Below, in pieces: positions 1 through 6,506 of a stretch of 11,317 bases of DNA (the first letter of the stretch is position 1; each line of letters opens with the position of its first letter). The position numbers and the translations under genes were made by a program. Location: positions 1 through 11,317 of the forward strand of contig JAFAFV010000110.1 of NCBI GenBank assembly GCA_023423285.1. The letters are read 5' to 3'. The notes beneath the pieces are model-generated. The model was given only the letters and a program-made list of their open reading frames with translations. It did not search any database and was not told the origin of the DNA. This DNA comes from Bacteroidota bacterium (GTDB taxonomy: Bacteria > Bacteroidota > Bacteroidia > Chitinophagales > Chitinophagaceae).

Positions 1-1202
1 ATGCAGGCATTGCCAACTACTGGAAATTTTTTGACGGCGAAACCAGGCAGCTTTTAAAATATGATATCTACGGGCAAAAGGAAGCGGCTGAAGAAAAATT
101 TACAACCTGGGCAAAAGGTAAGCCCGAGTTTGAAAACATCTTTAGCGAGTGGAAGGCAGCTTATGACGAATGGCGCCCTTATACCGAGCACAGAGTTTAT
201 ATTAACGAAGGCATTTTTGGCTCTCCGCTAATAGGCTTTGCATCATCGCTGCAACAGGTACAAAGAGCTTTGAAATCGGGCGCTTCAAAAGAGCAGCTTG
301 AAAAAATAACGGCTGACCTGAGCGAGAGAAGAAAAAGTTTTCTTGACGGTGAGGACAAGCCATCTGATGAAAAAATTCTGGCGGCAGCTACCCGTATGTT
401 TTATGAAAACATTGATAAAGACCAGCTGCCTACCGCATTTTATAGCGAACTACAAAACAAATACGGGACATTAAATACCGAAGAGCCGTACAAAAAATAT
501 GCTGCAGATGTGTTTCATAACACCATGATCTTTGACGATGCCAAATGGAATGCATTTGTTGAAAATCCTACGCTGACAGCATTGGAGGCCGACCCTGCAG
601 TAAGGCACGCGGAAGCTTTCTTAAGCAATTACACAGCCACCATTTCTCCAAAGTTTCAAAAATTCAATACTATTAATAATGAACTGGGCAGGCTGTATTT
701 AAAAGGTGTGCAGCAAATGAACCCTTCCAAAGCATCTGCAATGTACCCCGACGCTACATTTACCATGCGTGTAAGTTATGGCGCCGTGAGGCCATACAAA
801 CCTGCTGACGCGGTTGCTTACGATTATGTAACCACATCAAAGGGAATTCTGGAAAAATACAAGCCCGGCGATTATGAATTTGATTTACCTGATAAACAAA
901 TTGAACTTTTAAAGAAAAAAGATTTTGGCCAATATGCTGATCCGGTTCGTAAAGATCTGGTGATCAATTTTATTACTTCAAACGATATTACAGGCGGTAA
1001 CTCCGGTTCGCCTGTAATCAATGGCCGCGGCGAACTGATCGGCCTGGCTTTTGACGGTAACTACGAAGCTTTAAGCCATAAACTGGCGTTTGATAAAGAC
1101 CTCAACCGCACCATTAATGTGGACATCAGGTATGTACTTTGGTGCATAGATAAACTGATGGGTGCCAAAAACATTATTAATGAATTGAAGCTGGTAAAAT
1201 AG
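1..1202 (+). CDS. S46 family dipeptidyl-peptidase, DPP7-type (5' end missing)
   Basis: This is the C-terminal ~399 residues of a roughly 700-residue serine exopeptidase. Such enzymes act in the periplasm and remove dipeptides from peptide N-termini. The open frame runs from base 3 without a stop, so the real start lies left of the window; an internal TTG at 270 is not the start. The family signature is GGNSGSP, with the nucleophile Ser codon at 1002-1004; the His and Asp of the triad lie upstream, out of view. Eighteen residues after this Ser, in FDGNYEA, is Gly (codon 1056-1058). In characterised S46 enzymes Gly at this S1-pocket position marks DPP7 (hydrophobic P1), while Arg marks DPP11 (Asp/Glu P1). 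The C-terminus has the usual VDIRYVLWCIDK segment. The gene ends at a strong terminator. The family call is firm; the substrate preference is inferred from one residue. Confidence 0.93.
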   Translation, partial: AGIANYWKFFDGETRQLLKYDIYGQKEAAEEKFTTWAKGKPEFENIFSEWKAAYDEWRPYTEHRVYINEGIFGSPLIGFASSLQQVQRALKSGASKEQLEKITADLSERRKSFLDGEDKPSDEKILAAATRMFYENIDKDQLPTAFYSELQNKYGTLNTEEPYKKYAADVFHNTMIFDDAKWNAFVENPTLTALEADPAVRHAEAFLSNYTATISPKFQKFNTINNELGRLYLKGVQQMNPSKASAMYPDATFTMRVSYGAVRPYKPADAVAYDYVTTSKGILEKYKPGDYEFDLPDKQIELLKKKDFGQYADPVRKDLVINFITSNDITGGNSGSPVINGRGELIGLAFDGNYEALSHKLAFDKDLNRTINVDIRYVLWCIDKLMGAKNIINELKLVK

Positions 1203-1224
1203 TACAGCAAAAGATGGTGTAAAT

Positions 1225-1261
1225 AAAAAACTGCCGCAGATCGTTCTGCGGCAGTTTTTTT
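1225..1261. terminator. Bidirectional intrinsic terminator between S46 peptidase and gltX
   Basis: A perfect 10-bp stem (CTGCCGCAGA, 1231-1240, with TCTGCGGCAG, 1245-1254) closes a TCGT tetraloop. It is followed on the + strand by seven T (1255-1261) and preceded by six A (1225-1230), so it also reads as a terminator on the minus strand. It sits 28 bases after the peptidase stop and 31 bases after the gltX stop, serving both convergent genes. Confidence 0.93.
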
Positions 1262-1285
1262 AAATAGGGATGGATAGCTCAACAC

Positions 1286-2818
1286 TTAGGCGCCCAGCAT
1301 TTGTAAAACGGTATTAATTCTTTTCACGGTTTCTTTATTTCCTATTAAATGAGCAATATCAAAAACATGGGGGCCAAACTTGCCGCCCACCAGCATGATG
1401 CGGAAAGGCATCATCACTTCTCCGGGGTTTAATTGAGCCGATGCCGCGAACTCCTTAAACCTTGTTTCCATTGCCTGTGCATCGTCAAAAGATTGTGCAG
1501 TTAATAAATTAGCCCATTCTTTAAAAAAAGCTGTTTTAGCTTCATTCCATTTGGGTTGTATGGCATGAAGCTCCAGTATATTCGGTTCTTTAAAAAAGTA
1601 TGATGTTTGTTCGTAAAAATCAGTCAGCAGCGTGCAGCGGTCTTTCACCAGGTCTATTACGGTTTTTAGCAAAGTTTCATTGTGTACTTCAAGCCCCTTT
1701 GCTGCCAAAACCTGCTGAACATCTTGTATCAAATCATCCGCGCTTAATTTTTTAATCCATTCATGGTTGAACCATTTTGCTTTTTCATAATCAAACTTGG
1801 CGCCTGCACTATGCACCCGATCCATTGAAAATTTTTCGATGAGTTCCTCCATTGAAAAAAGTTCCTGCTCAGTACCATCATTCCAGCCTAAAAGCGCCAG
1901 CAGGTTGATGAACGCCTGAGGCAGAAAGCCTTTTTCTTTAAACCCTTCTGTAAGTTCGCCGGTTTTTGAGTCGGCCCAGTTCATGGCAAAAACCGGGAAA
2001 CCATATTTGGCGCCATCGCGTTTACTAAGTTTGCCGCTGGGCCCAAGTATCAACGGAAAGTGTGCCCACCGGGGCATGGCGTCTGTACCAAATAAAAACT
2101 TCCAAAGCAATACATGCACTGGCGCGCTGGGCAGCCATTCTTCACCTCGGAAAGCGTGGCTGATCTTCATTTCATGGTCATCTACCACTACGGCCAGGTG
2201 ATAAGTGGGCATACCGTCTGCTTTTAGTAATACTTTATCATCTACCAGTGAAGTATCAAAACTTACTTCTCCTCGAATCATATCATTAAAACTAATTATT
2301 TCATTTTCTGGCATTCTGATGCGGATCACATAAGGAGTGTTGCTGCGAATCAGCCGGTGCACTTCCTCTCCAGAAAGGGTGAGCGAGTTGCGCATTTCCA
2401 TACGCACTTTATGGTCGTATTGTGGAGATGGGTTTTCAACCGTCCTGTATTTATTGCGCATCTCATCCAACTGCTCAGGGGTATCAAATGCATAATAAGC
2501 GTGCCCTTCGGCTACGAGTTCTTCAGCATATAACTTATAGCGTTCTTTTCTTTCGCTCTGGCGGTAAGGGGCATAGGGGCCGCCTGTTCTCACGCTTTCA
2601 TCCGGCATCAGCCCGCACCATTTCAAACATTCAAAAATATATTCTTCAGCGCCGGGTACGAAGCGGCTTTGGTCGGTGTCTTCAATTCGAAGCACAAAAT
2701 CGCCACCGTGTTTTTTTGCAAACAGGTAATTGTACAAAACTGTTCTTACGCCGCCCAAATGCAGGCCACCGGTTGGCGATGGTGCAAAACGCACCCTTAT
2801 ATTTTTATTCTCGCTCAT
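1286..2818 (-). CDS. gltX: Glutamyl-tRNA synthetase
   Basis: This 510-residue cytoplasmic class I synthetase charges tRNA-Glu with glutamate. The HIGH-type motif is HLGG at residues 20-23 within APSPTGGLHLGG, and the KMSKS-type motif is KLSKR at 263-267. The RGEEW segment at 225-228 and the C-terminal helical anticodon-binding region are also present. The Cys/His zinc site of E. coli GltX is absent from the 98-130 region, so this is a zinc-free form. The frame is open to 2881, but the start at 2818 is preferred: it gives MSENKNIRVRFAPSPTG, matching the family N-terminus. A perfect -7 box ends four bases before this ATG, so the upstream extension is probably not transcribed. The gene shares a divergent intergenic region with the Gfo/Idh gene. 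Confidence 0.96.
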   Translation of the reverse strand: MSENKNIRVRFAPSPTGGLHLGGVRTVLYNYLFAKKHGGDFVLRIEDTDQSRFVPGAEEYIFECLKWCGLMPDESVRTGGPYAPYRQSERKERYKLYAEELVAEGHAYYAFDTPEQLDEMRNKYRTVENPSPQYDHKVRMEMRNSLTLSGEEVHRLIRSNTPYVIRIRMPENEIISFNDMIRGEVSFDTSLVDDKVLLKADGMPTYHLAVVVDDHEMKISHAFRGEEWLPSAPVHVLLWKFLFGTDAMPRWAHFPLILGPSGKLSKRDGAKYGFPVFAMNWADSKTGELTEGFKEKGFLPQAFINLLALLGWNDGTEQELFSMEELIEKFSMDRVHSAGAKFDYEKAKWFNHEWIKKLSADDLIQDVQQVLAAKGLEVHNETLLKTVIDLVKDRCTLLTDFYEQTSYFFKEPNILELHAIQPKWNEAKTAFFKEWANLLTAQSFDDAQAMETRFKEFAASAQLNPGEVMMPFRIMLVGGKFGPHVFDIAHLIGNKETVKRINTVLQMLGA

Positions 2819-2822
2819 CTGG

Positions 2823-2856
2823 CAAATGTACGCAATGACAATTTGCTGCCTGCAAA
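2823..2856 (-). promoter_or_regulatory. gltX promoter (TTTG-N22-TACATTTG)
   Basis: On the minus strand TACATTTG (2830 to 2823) matches the Bacteroidota -7 consensus TAnnTTTG exactly. A TTTG at 2856-2853 lies 22 bases upstream, slightly longer than the usual -33 spacing. Only four bases (CCAG) separate the -7 box from the gltX ATG, so the transcript probably begins at or next to the start codon. The -33 element falls inside the 2838-2860 palindrome. Confidence 0.7.
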
Positions 2857-2860
2857 TTGT
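2838..2860. promoter_or_regulatory. 23-bp perfect palindrome, putative operator
   Basis: The arms ACAATTTGC (2838-2846) and GCAAATTGT (2852-2860) are perfect 9-bp inverted repeats around a 5-bp spacer, TGCCT. The site overlaps the gltX -33 element in a divergent intergenic region, which suggests a dimeric regulator's operator. No regulator gene lies beside it, so the cognate protein is unknown. Confidence 0.45.
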
Positions 2861-2873
2861 GTAGGTAGTATGA

Positions 2874-2889
2874 GCAAACAAATGTTTGC
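2874..2889. promoter_or_regulatory. 16-bp palindrome near the Gfo/Idh promoter, putative operator
   Basis: GCAAACA (2874-2880) and TGTTTGC (2883-2889) form a perfect 7-bp inverted repeat with a 2-bp spacer. It shares the GCAAA/TTTGC half-site with the 2838-2860 palindrome, 13 bp away, but in the opposite arrangement. It covers AATGTTTG (2881-2888), a one-mismatch -7 element for the + strand with a TTG 21 bases upstream. It could therefore overlap the oxidoreductase promoter. Confidence 0.35.
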
Positions 2890-2931
2890 AGAAAAAAATA
2901 TAATTTCAGCAGATATTTAAAAAAAGAGTAT

Positions 2932-3912
2932 ATGGCAACTATAAACTGGGGCATTATTGGCTGTGGTGATGTAACGGAAATTAAAAGCGGTCCTGCTTTT
3001 AATAAAGTGGCGAACTCAAAACTGGTGGCCGTTATGCGCCGCAATGCAGACTTGGCGAAAGATTATGCCGTTAGGCATGGCGTATCCAGGTGGTACAGCG
3101 ATGCCAATGCATTAATTCATGATGATGAGGTGAACGCGATTTATGTGGCCACACCACCATCTTCACATTTACCATACACGCTTGCAGCCATTGCAGCTGG
3201 AAAGCCTGTGTATGTGGAAAAGCCGATGACGCTGAACCATCATGAAGCTTGGAAAATTGCTGATGAAGCAAAGGCCCATAACGTAAAAGTGGTAGTGGCC
3301 CATTACCGCCGGGCGCAGCCGTTGTTTAAAAAAGTTAAAGAACTAATAGAACAAAAAGCAATTGGAAATATATGGCTGGCCAACCTGAAATATTACCAAC
3401 CAGCGCTAAAACCAGAACAACTGAGTGTTGAGAAATATACGTGGCGCATACAGCCCAAAATATCCGGCGGCGGCCTGTTTCATGATATTGCCCCGCACCA
3501 GGCAGACTTAGCGTATTATTTTTTTGGTGCCGTTGAAAAAGTTGGTGCTGTAGCTGCCCGGCAGGGCAGTATGTATAATGCTGATGATCTGGTGGCCGGT
3601 TCTGTACTGTTTCAAAATAATGTGGTGTTTAACGGATGCTGGTGTTTTAATGCTGCAACCACTGCAACAGCAGATGAATTCGAGATCATCGGTTCACTGG
3701 GCAAGATCAGTTTTAGTGTGTTTAAAGGAAATACTATAAAATTAACTACTGATAGCGATCAGCAGGTTTTTACATTCGATGCTTTGGAACATGTTCAGCA
3801 ACCCATGATTGACGCAGTGGTGCGTTATTTTTTAGGAGAAGAGGCAAATCCGAATAGTCCCGAAGAAGGGGCAGAAGTGATGAGAATATTAGATGCCTTT
3901 ACGGCTAAATAA
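2932..3912 (+). CDS. Gfo/Idh/MocA family NAD(P)-dependent oxidoreductase
   Basis: This 326-residue protein is a predicted cytoplasmic dehydrogenase or reductase acting on a sugar, inositol or related substrate. The N-terminal Rossmann fold carries the nucleotide-binding motif GIIGCG (residues 7-12), with Arg-Arg at 36-37, which hints at NADP preference. The family EKP motif is at 96-98 and contributes the active-site Lys. The C-terminal half holds GGGLFHDIAPH (179-189), with the usual Asp185 and His189 of the substrate site. Length is normal for the family. The start has an A-rich leader and no clear Shine-Dalgarno sequence. No neighbour reveals the substrate. The gene is divergent from gltX and its stop codon abuts that of the convergent operon on the right. 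Confidence 0.9.
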   Translation: MATINWGIIGCGDVTEIKSGPAFNKVANSKLVAVMRRNADLAKDYAVRHGVSRWYSDANALIHDDEVNAIYVATPPSSHLPYTLAAIAAGKPVYVEKPMTLNHHEAWKIADEAKAHNVKVVVAHYRRAQPLFKKVKELIEQKAIGNIWLANLKYYQPALKPEQLSVEKYTWRIQPKISGGGLFHDIAPHQADLAYYFFGAVEKVGAVAARQGSMYNADDLVAGSVLFQNNVVFNGCWCFNAATTATADEFEIIGSLGKISFSVFKGNTIKLTTDSDQQVFTFDALEHVQQPMIDAVVRYFLGEEANPNSPEEGAEVMRILDAFTAK

Positions 3913-4344
3913 TTACTCTGCTTCCCGCTGCCAGCGCAATTTTGTGCCAAACCCTTTTGTGCTGTCTGTCATTTTAATATGGGTGAGTTGAATCACCCAA
4001 AGCTCCCCAGGCTTTACTATAGCCAGTGGGTGGCGTTTGTGATAGCTACTACTTGCGCCTTTTGCAAGCAGGTCATCACTCCTAAGCAACACGCCTTCAA
4101 ACTGTATGCCCTGTACAAGCAATTTGTTCAATTTATCAGGTAGAATGGTTCCGGCTACATACCGGTTGTGCAGCAACAGTTGAGAGTGCTTTGTTTCTGC
4201 AGATGATTTATAAATCAAGCAATAATTTTCTTCATCCCATGCGTAAAAAGCTGAAAAGCAATAAGGCCTTTTATTTTCATCCATGCAACTGATTGTTGCC
4301 GCAGTTTGCTTTTTTATAAAATGCAGAATGTCTTCATGTATCAT
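3913..4344 (-). CDS. YhbP-like pyridoxamine-phosphate-oxidase-family protein (UPF0306)
   Basis: This 143-residue protein is a predicted flavin-binding split-barrel protein of unknown substrate. It resembles E. coli YhbP along its length: an N-terminal IKKQ...T segment, the central GIQFEGV (compare GVQFKG), and the C-terminal pattern of aromatic-x-I-x-L, IK-x-TD then GFG-x-K, ending in a Trp/Arg-rich tail. It is the last gene of a three-gene operon, starting 14 bp after the ferredoxin stop. Its own stop directly abuts the stop of the convergent oxidoreductase. In E. coli yhbP lies in the same chromosomal stretch as the U32 genes yhbU and yhbV (ubiU/ubiV), so its link with a U32 gene here is notable. 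FMN binding is inferred from the family. Confidence 0.8.
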   Translation of the reverse strand: MIHEDILHFIKKQTAATISCMDENKRPYCFSAFYAWDEENYCLIYKSSAETKHSQLLLHNRYVAGTILPDKLNKLLVQGIQFEGVLLRSDDLLAKGASSSYHKRHPLAIVKPGELWVIQLTHIKMTDSTKGFGTKLRWQREAE

Positions 4345-4358
4345 AAGTACTAATAACT

Positions 4359-4583
4359 TTATTGTTCTATTTTTATCACTTTCACGGGGCAGCCGTCTAT
4401 AATCTGTTGAAGGCTGTGACGGTAAATTTCATTTAACAAAAGCACATACACATGCCGCTTTTGCGAGGCATTAACAAGTGTGGCTTTTCCATCCTTGTTG
4501 CTCATACGCCACAGGTGGGGTAGCTGCTCATGGCAAAGGCCGCAGCCAATGCATTTATCGCGGTAATGAATGATTTTACTCAT
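4359..4583 (-). CDS. Small single-cluster ferredoxin
   Basis: This 74-residue soluble protein has one Fe-S-binding set: Cys11, Cys14 and Cys17 in CIGCGLC, plus Cys65 in CPVK near the C-terminus. This is the four-Cys arrangement of monocluster 4Fe-4S ferredoxins. The middle of the protein has no second cluster motif. The ATG overlaps the end of the upstream U32 gene by 8 bp, which indicates translational coupling. The likely role, inferred from position, is to donate electrons to the Fe-S U32 protein or to the flavin-binding YhbP-like protein downstream. Confidence 0.87.
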   Translation of the reverse strand: MSKIIHYRDKCIGCGLCHEQLPHLWRMSNKDGKATLVNASQKRHVYVLLLNEIYRHSLQQIIDGCPVKVIKIEQ

Positions 4584-5817
4584 TGGCAGCGGCTACAATT
4601 TTATAGAGCTTATCGTTATGGGTAATTTTTGCATTCACTGGAAAGGTGATCTTATCGCCCTTACCTGCTAAAGATGCCTCAGTGCCGTTTACCACAAGCT
4701 TTGCAGCAGTTTCTTTAAACATACCAATGTGTGAACCGCTCACCATGAAGGTGTCTCCCACTTTTAATGATCCGGTTTCAATTAAAAATTCGCCAATACC
4801 AATTTTGGGATAATATTTAGTGGCCTTGCCTAAATAAATTTTTCTTTCAGTGGCGGCTGAGCCTGGATTTTTTGTCCACTCGCCCAGCTTTCTCCCCAAA
4901 TAATAACCATCCCAAAAGCCGCGGTTATAAACCTTTTCAAGTTCCTGCATCCAGCCTTTGGCTTTTTCTTTTGTATACGTTCCGTCTGCAATGGCATCCA
5001 AAGCCTGGCGATAGCATTGTGTAACCACGTGCACATAATCCGCACCTTTGCTTCTGCCTTCAATCTTTAAAACATCAATACCAGTGGTTGCCACTTCCTC
5101 TAAAAAATCAATCGTGCACAAATCTTTTGGCGACATGATGTATTCCTGGTCAATCAAAAATTCAGTGCCGGTCTCTTTGTCTTTTACTTCATAAGCCCTG
5201 CGGCAGTTTTGCTGGCAGGCGCCCCTGTTGGCAGAAGCGTTTTGTGTATGCAGGCTTAAATAACATTTGCCCGAAATGGCCATGCACAAAGCGCCGTGGC
5301 AAAAGATCTCTACTTTCATCAGCTCGCCAGAAACGCCGCGAATATTTTTCCTAATAATGTCATTACAAATGCTTTCGGTTTGCTTAAGCGTCAGTTCACG
5401 GGCAAGCACCACTACATCTGAAAATCCCGCGTAAAATTTTACGGCTTCAATATTGCTGATGTTGGCCTGTGTGGAAATATGTACCGGTATTCCCAGCGCA
5501 GCACACTGCGCAATTACCGCAAAATCTGAAGCAATGACTGCATGGATGCCCGTGCATTTTACTTGCTGCAAAATGGTTTGCAGCAATTGCCTGTCGTGAT
5601 CATACATAACGGTATTCAGCGTTATGTATGCTTTTACATTTGCTGCCTTACAGCGTTCAGCCACTTCGGCAATATCATTAATGGTAAAAGTTTTCGACGA
5701 AACGGTACGCATGTTCAATTGTTCCACGCCAAAATAAATGGCATTGGCGCCGGCATTGATAGCGGCCTGCATACTGTCGAAAGAGCCTGCGGGAGAAAGT
5801 AATTCAATCTTTTTCAT
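4576..5817 (-). CDS. U32 family Fe-S protein, TrhP-like (probable tRNA U34 hydroxylase)
   Basis: This 413-residue protein belongs to peptidase family U32, whose characterised bacterial members include Fe-S hydroxylation enzymes. It starts with the family's LLSPAGS (residues 6-12). The cluster ligands expected from the family are Cys178, Cys185, Cys201 and Cys205 within GALC, SGKC and RGACQQNC, with an extra Cys173 nearby. SPKDLC and LKIEGRSK match TrhP (YegQ), and a C-terminal beta-barrel domain from about residue 325 gives the TrhP layout rather than the shorter UbiU/UbiV form. TrhP makes 5-hydroxyuridine at tRNA position 34 using prephenate. Older annotations say peptidase or collagenase. 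It is the first gene of an operon with a ferredoxin and a YhbP-like protein. The family is certain; the tRNA substrate is inferred. Confidence 0.88.
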   Translation of the reverse strand: MKKIELLSPAGSFDSMQAAINAGANAIYFGVEQLNMRTVSSKTFTINDIAEVAERCKAANVKAYITLNTVMYDHDRQLLQTILQQVKCTGIHAVIASDFAVIAQCAALGIPVHISTQANISNIEAVKFYAGFSDVVVLARELTLKQTESICNDIIRKNIRGVSGELMKVEIFCHGALCMAISGKCYLSLHTQNASANRGACQQNCRRAYEVKDKETGTEFLIDQEYIMSPKDLCTIDFLEEVATTGIDVLKIEGRSKGADYVHVVTQCYRQALDAIADGTYTKEKAKGWMQELEKVYNRGFWDGYYLGRKLGEWTKNPGSAATERKIYLGKATKYYPKIGIGEFLIETGSLKVGDTFMVSGSHIGMFKETAAKLVVNGTEASLAGKGDKITFPVNAKITHNDKLYKIVAAANE

Positions 5818-5825
5818 TTTCTGAT

Positions 5826-5842
5826 CCGCATTGCATGTGCGG
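5826..5842 (-). promoter_or_regulatory. Small hairpin in the 5' UTR of the U32 operon
   Basis: CCGCA (5826-5830) and TGCGG (5838-5842) form a 5-bp GC-rich stem around a 7-nt loop. On the minus strand it lies between the predicted transcription start and the U32 ATG, ending 8 bases before the ATG. It might affect ribosome access, but a stem of this size can occur by chance. Confidence 0.25.
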
Positions 5843-5855
5843 TTTTAATGAGTGA

Positions 5856-5887
5856 CAAAGGTACTTTGCAATAAAAAAATATGGCAA
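5856..5887 (-). promoter_or_regulatory. Promoter of the U32-ferredoxin-yhbP operon
   Basis: TACCTTTG on the minus strand (5863 to 5856) is a perfect TAnnTTTG -7 element, with a TTG 21 bases upstream (5887-5885) as -33. It predicts a 5' UTR of about 33 nt before the ATG at 5817. The -7 element lies in a 13-bp palindrome, CAAAG-GTA-CTTTG (5856-5868), which could be a regulator site. Confidence 0.6.
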
Positions 5888-5935
5888 TGATAAAAATCAT
5901 GTTTTGCAGAAGAATTGTAGCGTAAGCATTTAGCA

Positions 5936-5998
5936 CTGTAAAGCGATAGTTTTGAGCAAGCGCAGGTAAACATTAGCGCTTTGCAACTATCTTTACAG
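5936..5998. repeat. 63-nt nested imperfect inverted repeat upstream of queD
   Basis: Three consecutive blocks pair in order. CTGTAAA (5936-5942) pairs with TTTACAG (5992-5998), GATAGTT (5945-5951) with AACTATC (5985-5991), and GCAAGCGC (5956-5963) with GCGCTTTGC (5976-5984, one extra T). That is about 22 bp of stem with small asymmetric bulges (GC, TTGA) and a 12-nt apical loop (5964-5975). It ends 23 bases before the queD ATG. It could be an mRNA leader structure, a small RNA, a cruciform or operator, or a remnant repeat element. It matches no riboswitch I can recognise. Confidence 0.6.
5988..5995 (+). promoter_or_regulatory. Possible queD -7 element (TATCTTTA)
   Basis: TATCTTTA differs from TAnnTTTG only at the last base and would give a leader of about 20 nt. 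No convincing -33 TTTG lies at the right distance. It falls inside the 3' arm of the 5936-5998 inverted repeat, so the repeat could be an operator rather than a transcribed structure. An AAAAGGA ribosome-binding-like stretch (6008-6014) precedes the queD ATG at 6022. Confidence 0.35.
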
Positions 5999-6021
5999 GC
6001 AATTTTTAAAAGGAACATGTA

Positions 6022-6447
6022 ATGATACAACTAACCAAAGTTTTTCATTTTGAAACAGCCCACGCCATTCATGGGTATAACGGGCAGTGTAAAAATATTC
6101 ACGGGCACTCTTATGAGTTGCATGTAACCATTGCCGGCGATGAGCCCGGTGATGCGTATTTACCCGCGCCGGGGTTTTTGTTTGACTTTAAGGATATTAA
6201 AAAAGCGGGGCTTGAAATTGTAGAGGCATTGGATCATAAAATAGTGCTGTCGAAAGATTATATAGCTGAACACCGCGAACTTGAAGCGCATGAAAACCTT
6301 GTGGTATGGGAATTTGAGCCAACGGCTGAAAATATTTTGCTGTATGCCAGGAATGTCTTTAAAAAAAATCTTCCTCAACACATCAGGCCTGTAAAGATTA
6401 AGCTGTTTGAAACAAAAGATTCTTATGCTGAGTGGCAGGAAAATTAA
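6022..6447 (+). CDS. queD: QueD-like 6-carboxytetrahydropterin synthase (PTPS family)
   Basis: This 141-residue protein belongs to the 6-pyruvoyl-tetrahydropterin synthase family. QueD converts dihydroneopterin triphosphate to 6-carboxytetrahydropterin, an early step of 7-deazaguanine and queuosine synthesis in the cytoplasm. Zinc ligands are His14 (FETAH), His27 and His29 (IHGH). Catalytic Cys23 precedes the HGH in a C-x3-HGH motif, the form seen in QueD. Asp71-His72 (LDHK) supplies the catalytic His, and PTAEN plus a late FET segment complete the pterin site. No queC, queE or queF is in the window, so a PTPS with another role cannot be excluded. It is divergent from the TrhP-like gene, another predicted position-34 tRNA modification enzyme. 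Confidence 0.86.
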   Translation: MIQLTKVFHFETAHAIHGYNGQCKNIHGHSYELHVTIAGDEPGDAYLPAPGFLFDFKDIKKAGLEIVEALDHKIVLSKDYIAEHRELEAHENLVVWEFEPTAENILLYARNVFKKNLPQHIRPVKIKLFETKDSYAEWQEN

Positions 6448-6455
6448 AGCAAAAC

Positions 6456-6480
6456 AAAAAGAGCAGGTATTTACCTGCTC
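6456..6480 (-). terminator. Intrinsic terminator of asd
   Basis: GAGCAGGT (6461-6468) and ACCTGCTC (6473-6480) form a perfect 8-bp stem with a 4-nt loop. On the minus strand five T follow the hairpin (A at 6456-6460), 26 bases after the asd stop. On the plus strand the hairpin is followed by A rather than T, so it does not look like an efficient terminator for queD. Confidence 0.85.
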
Positions 6481-6506
6481 AAAAAAGATGTGTGTATGTA
6501 TTAAGT

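Noticed and set aside
270..272. TTG at 270 as the start of the S46 peptidase gene
   Set aside because: The same frame is open back to base 3 with clear family-like sequence (AGIANYWKFFDG), so the gene simply begins outside the window.
2819..2881. N-terminal 21-residue extension of gltX up to the ATG at 2881
   Set aside because: It contains the -7 box, lacks homology to the GltX N-terminus, and the ATG at 2818 gives the standard start.
2422..2920. Plus-strand ORFs within and beside gltX
   Set aside because: They are antisense shadows of the conserved gltX coding frame with no protein-family features.
5936..6021. preQ1 riboswitch upstream of queD
   Set aside because: The region lacks the compact stem, C-rich loop and A-rich tail of preQ1 classes; it is a long imperfect hairpin instead.
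6017..6022. Minimal ATG-TAA start-stop overlapping the queD ATG
   Set aside because: A two-codon overlap of this kind easily arises by chance and no further evidence supports a regulatory role.
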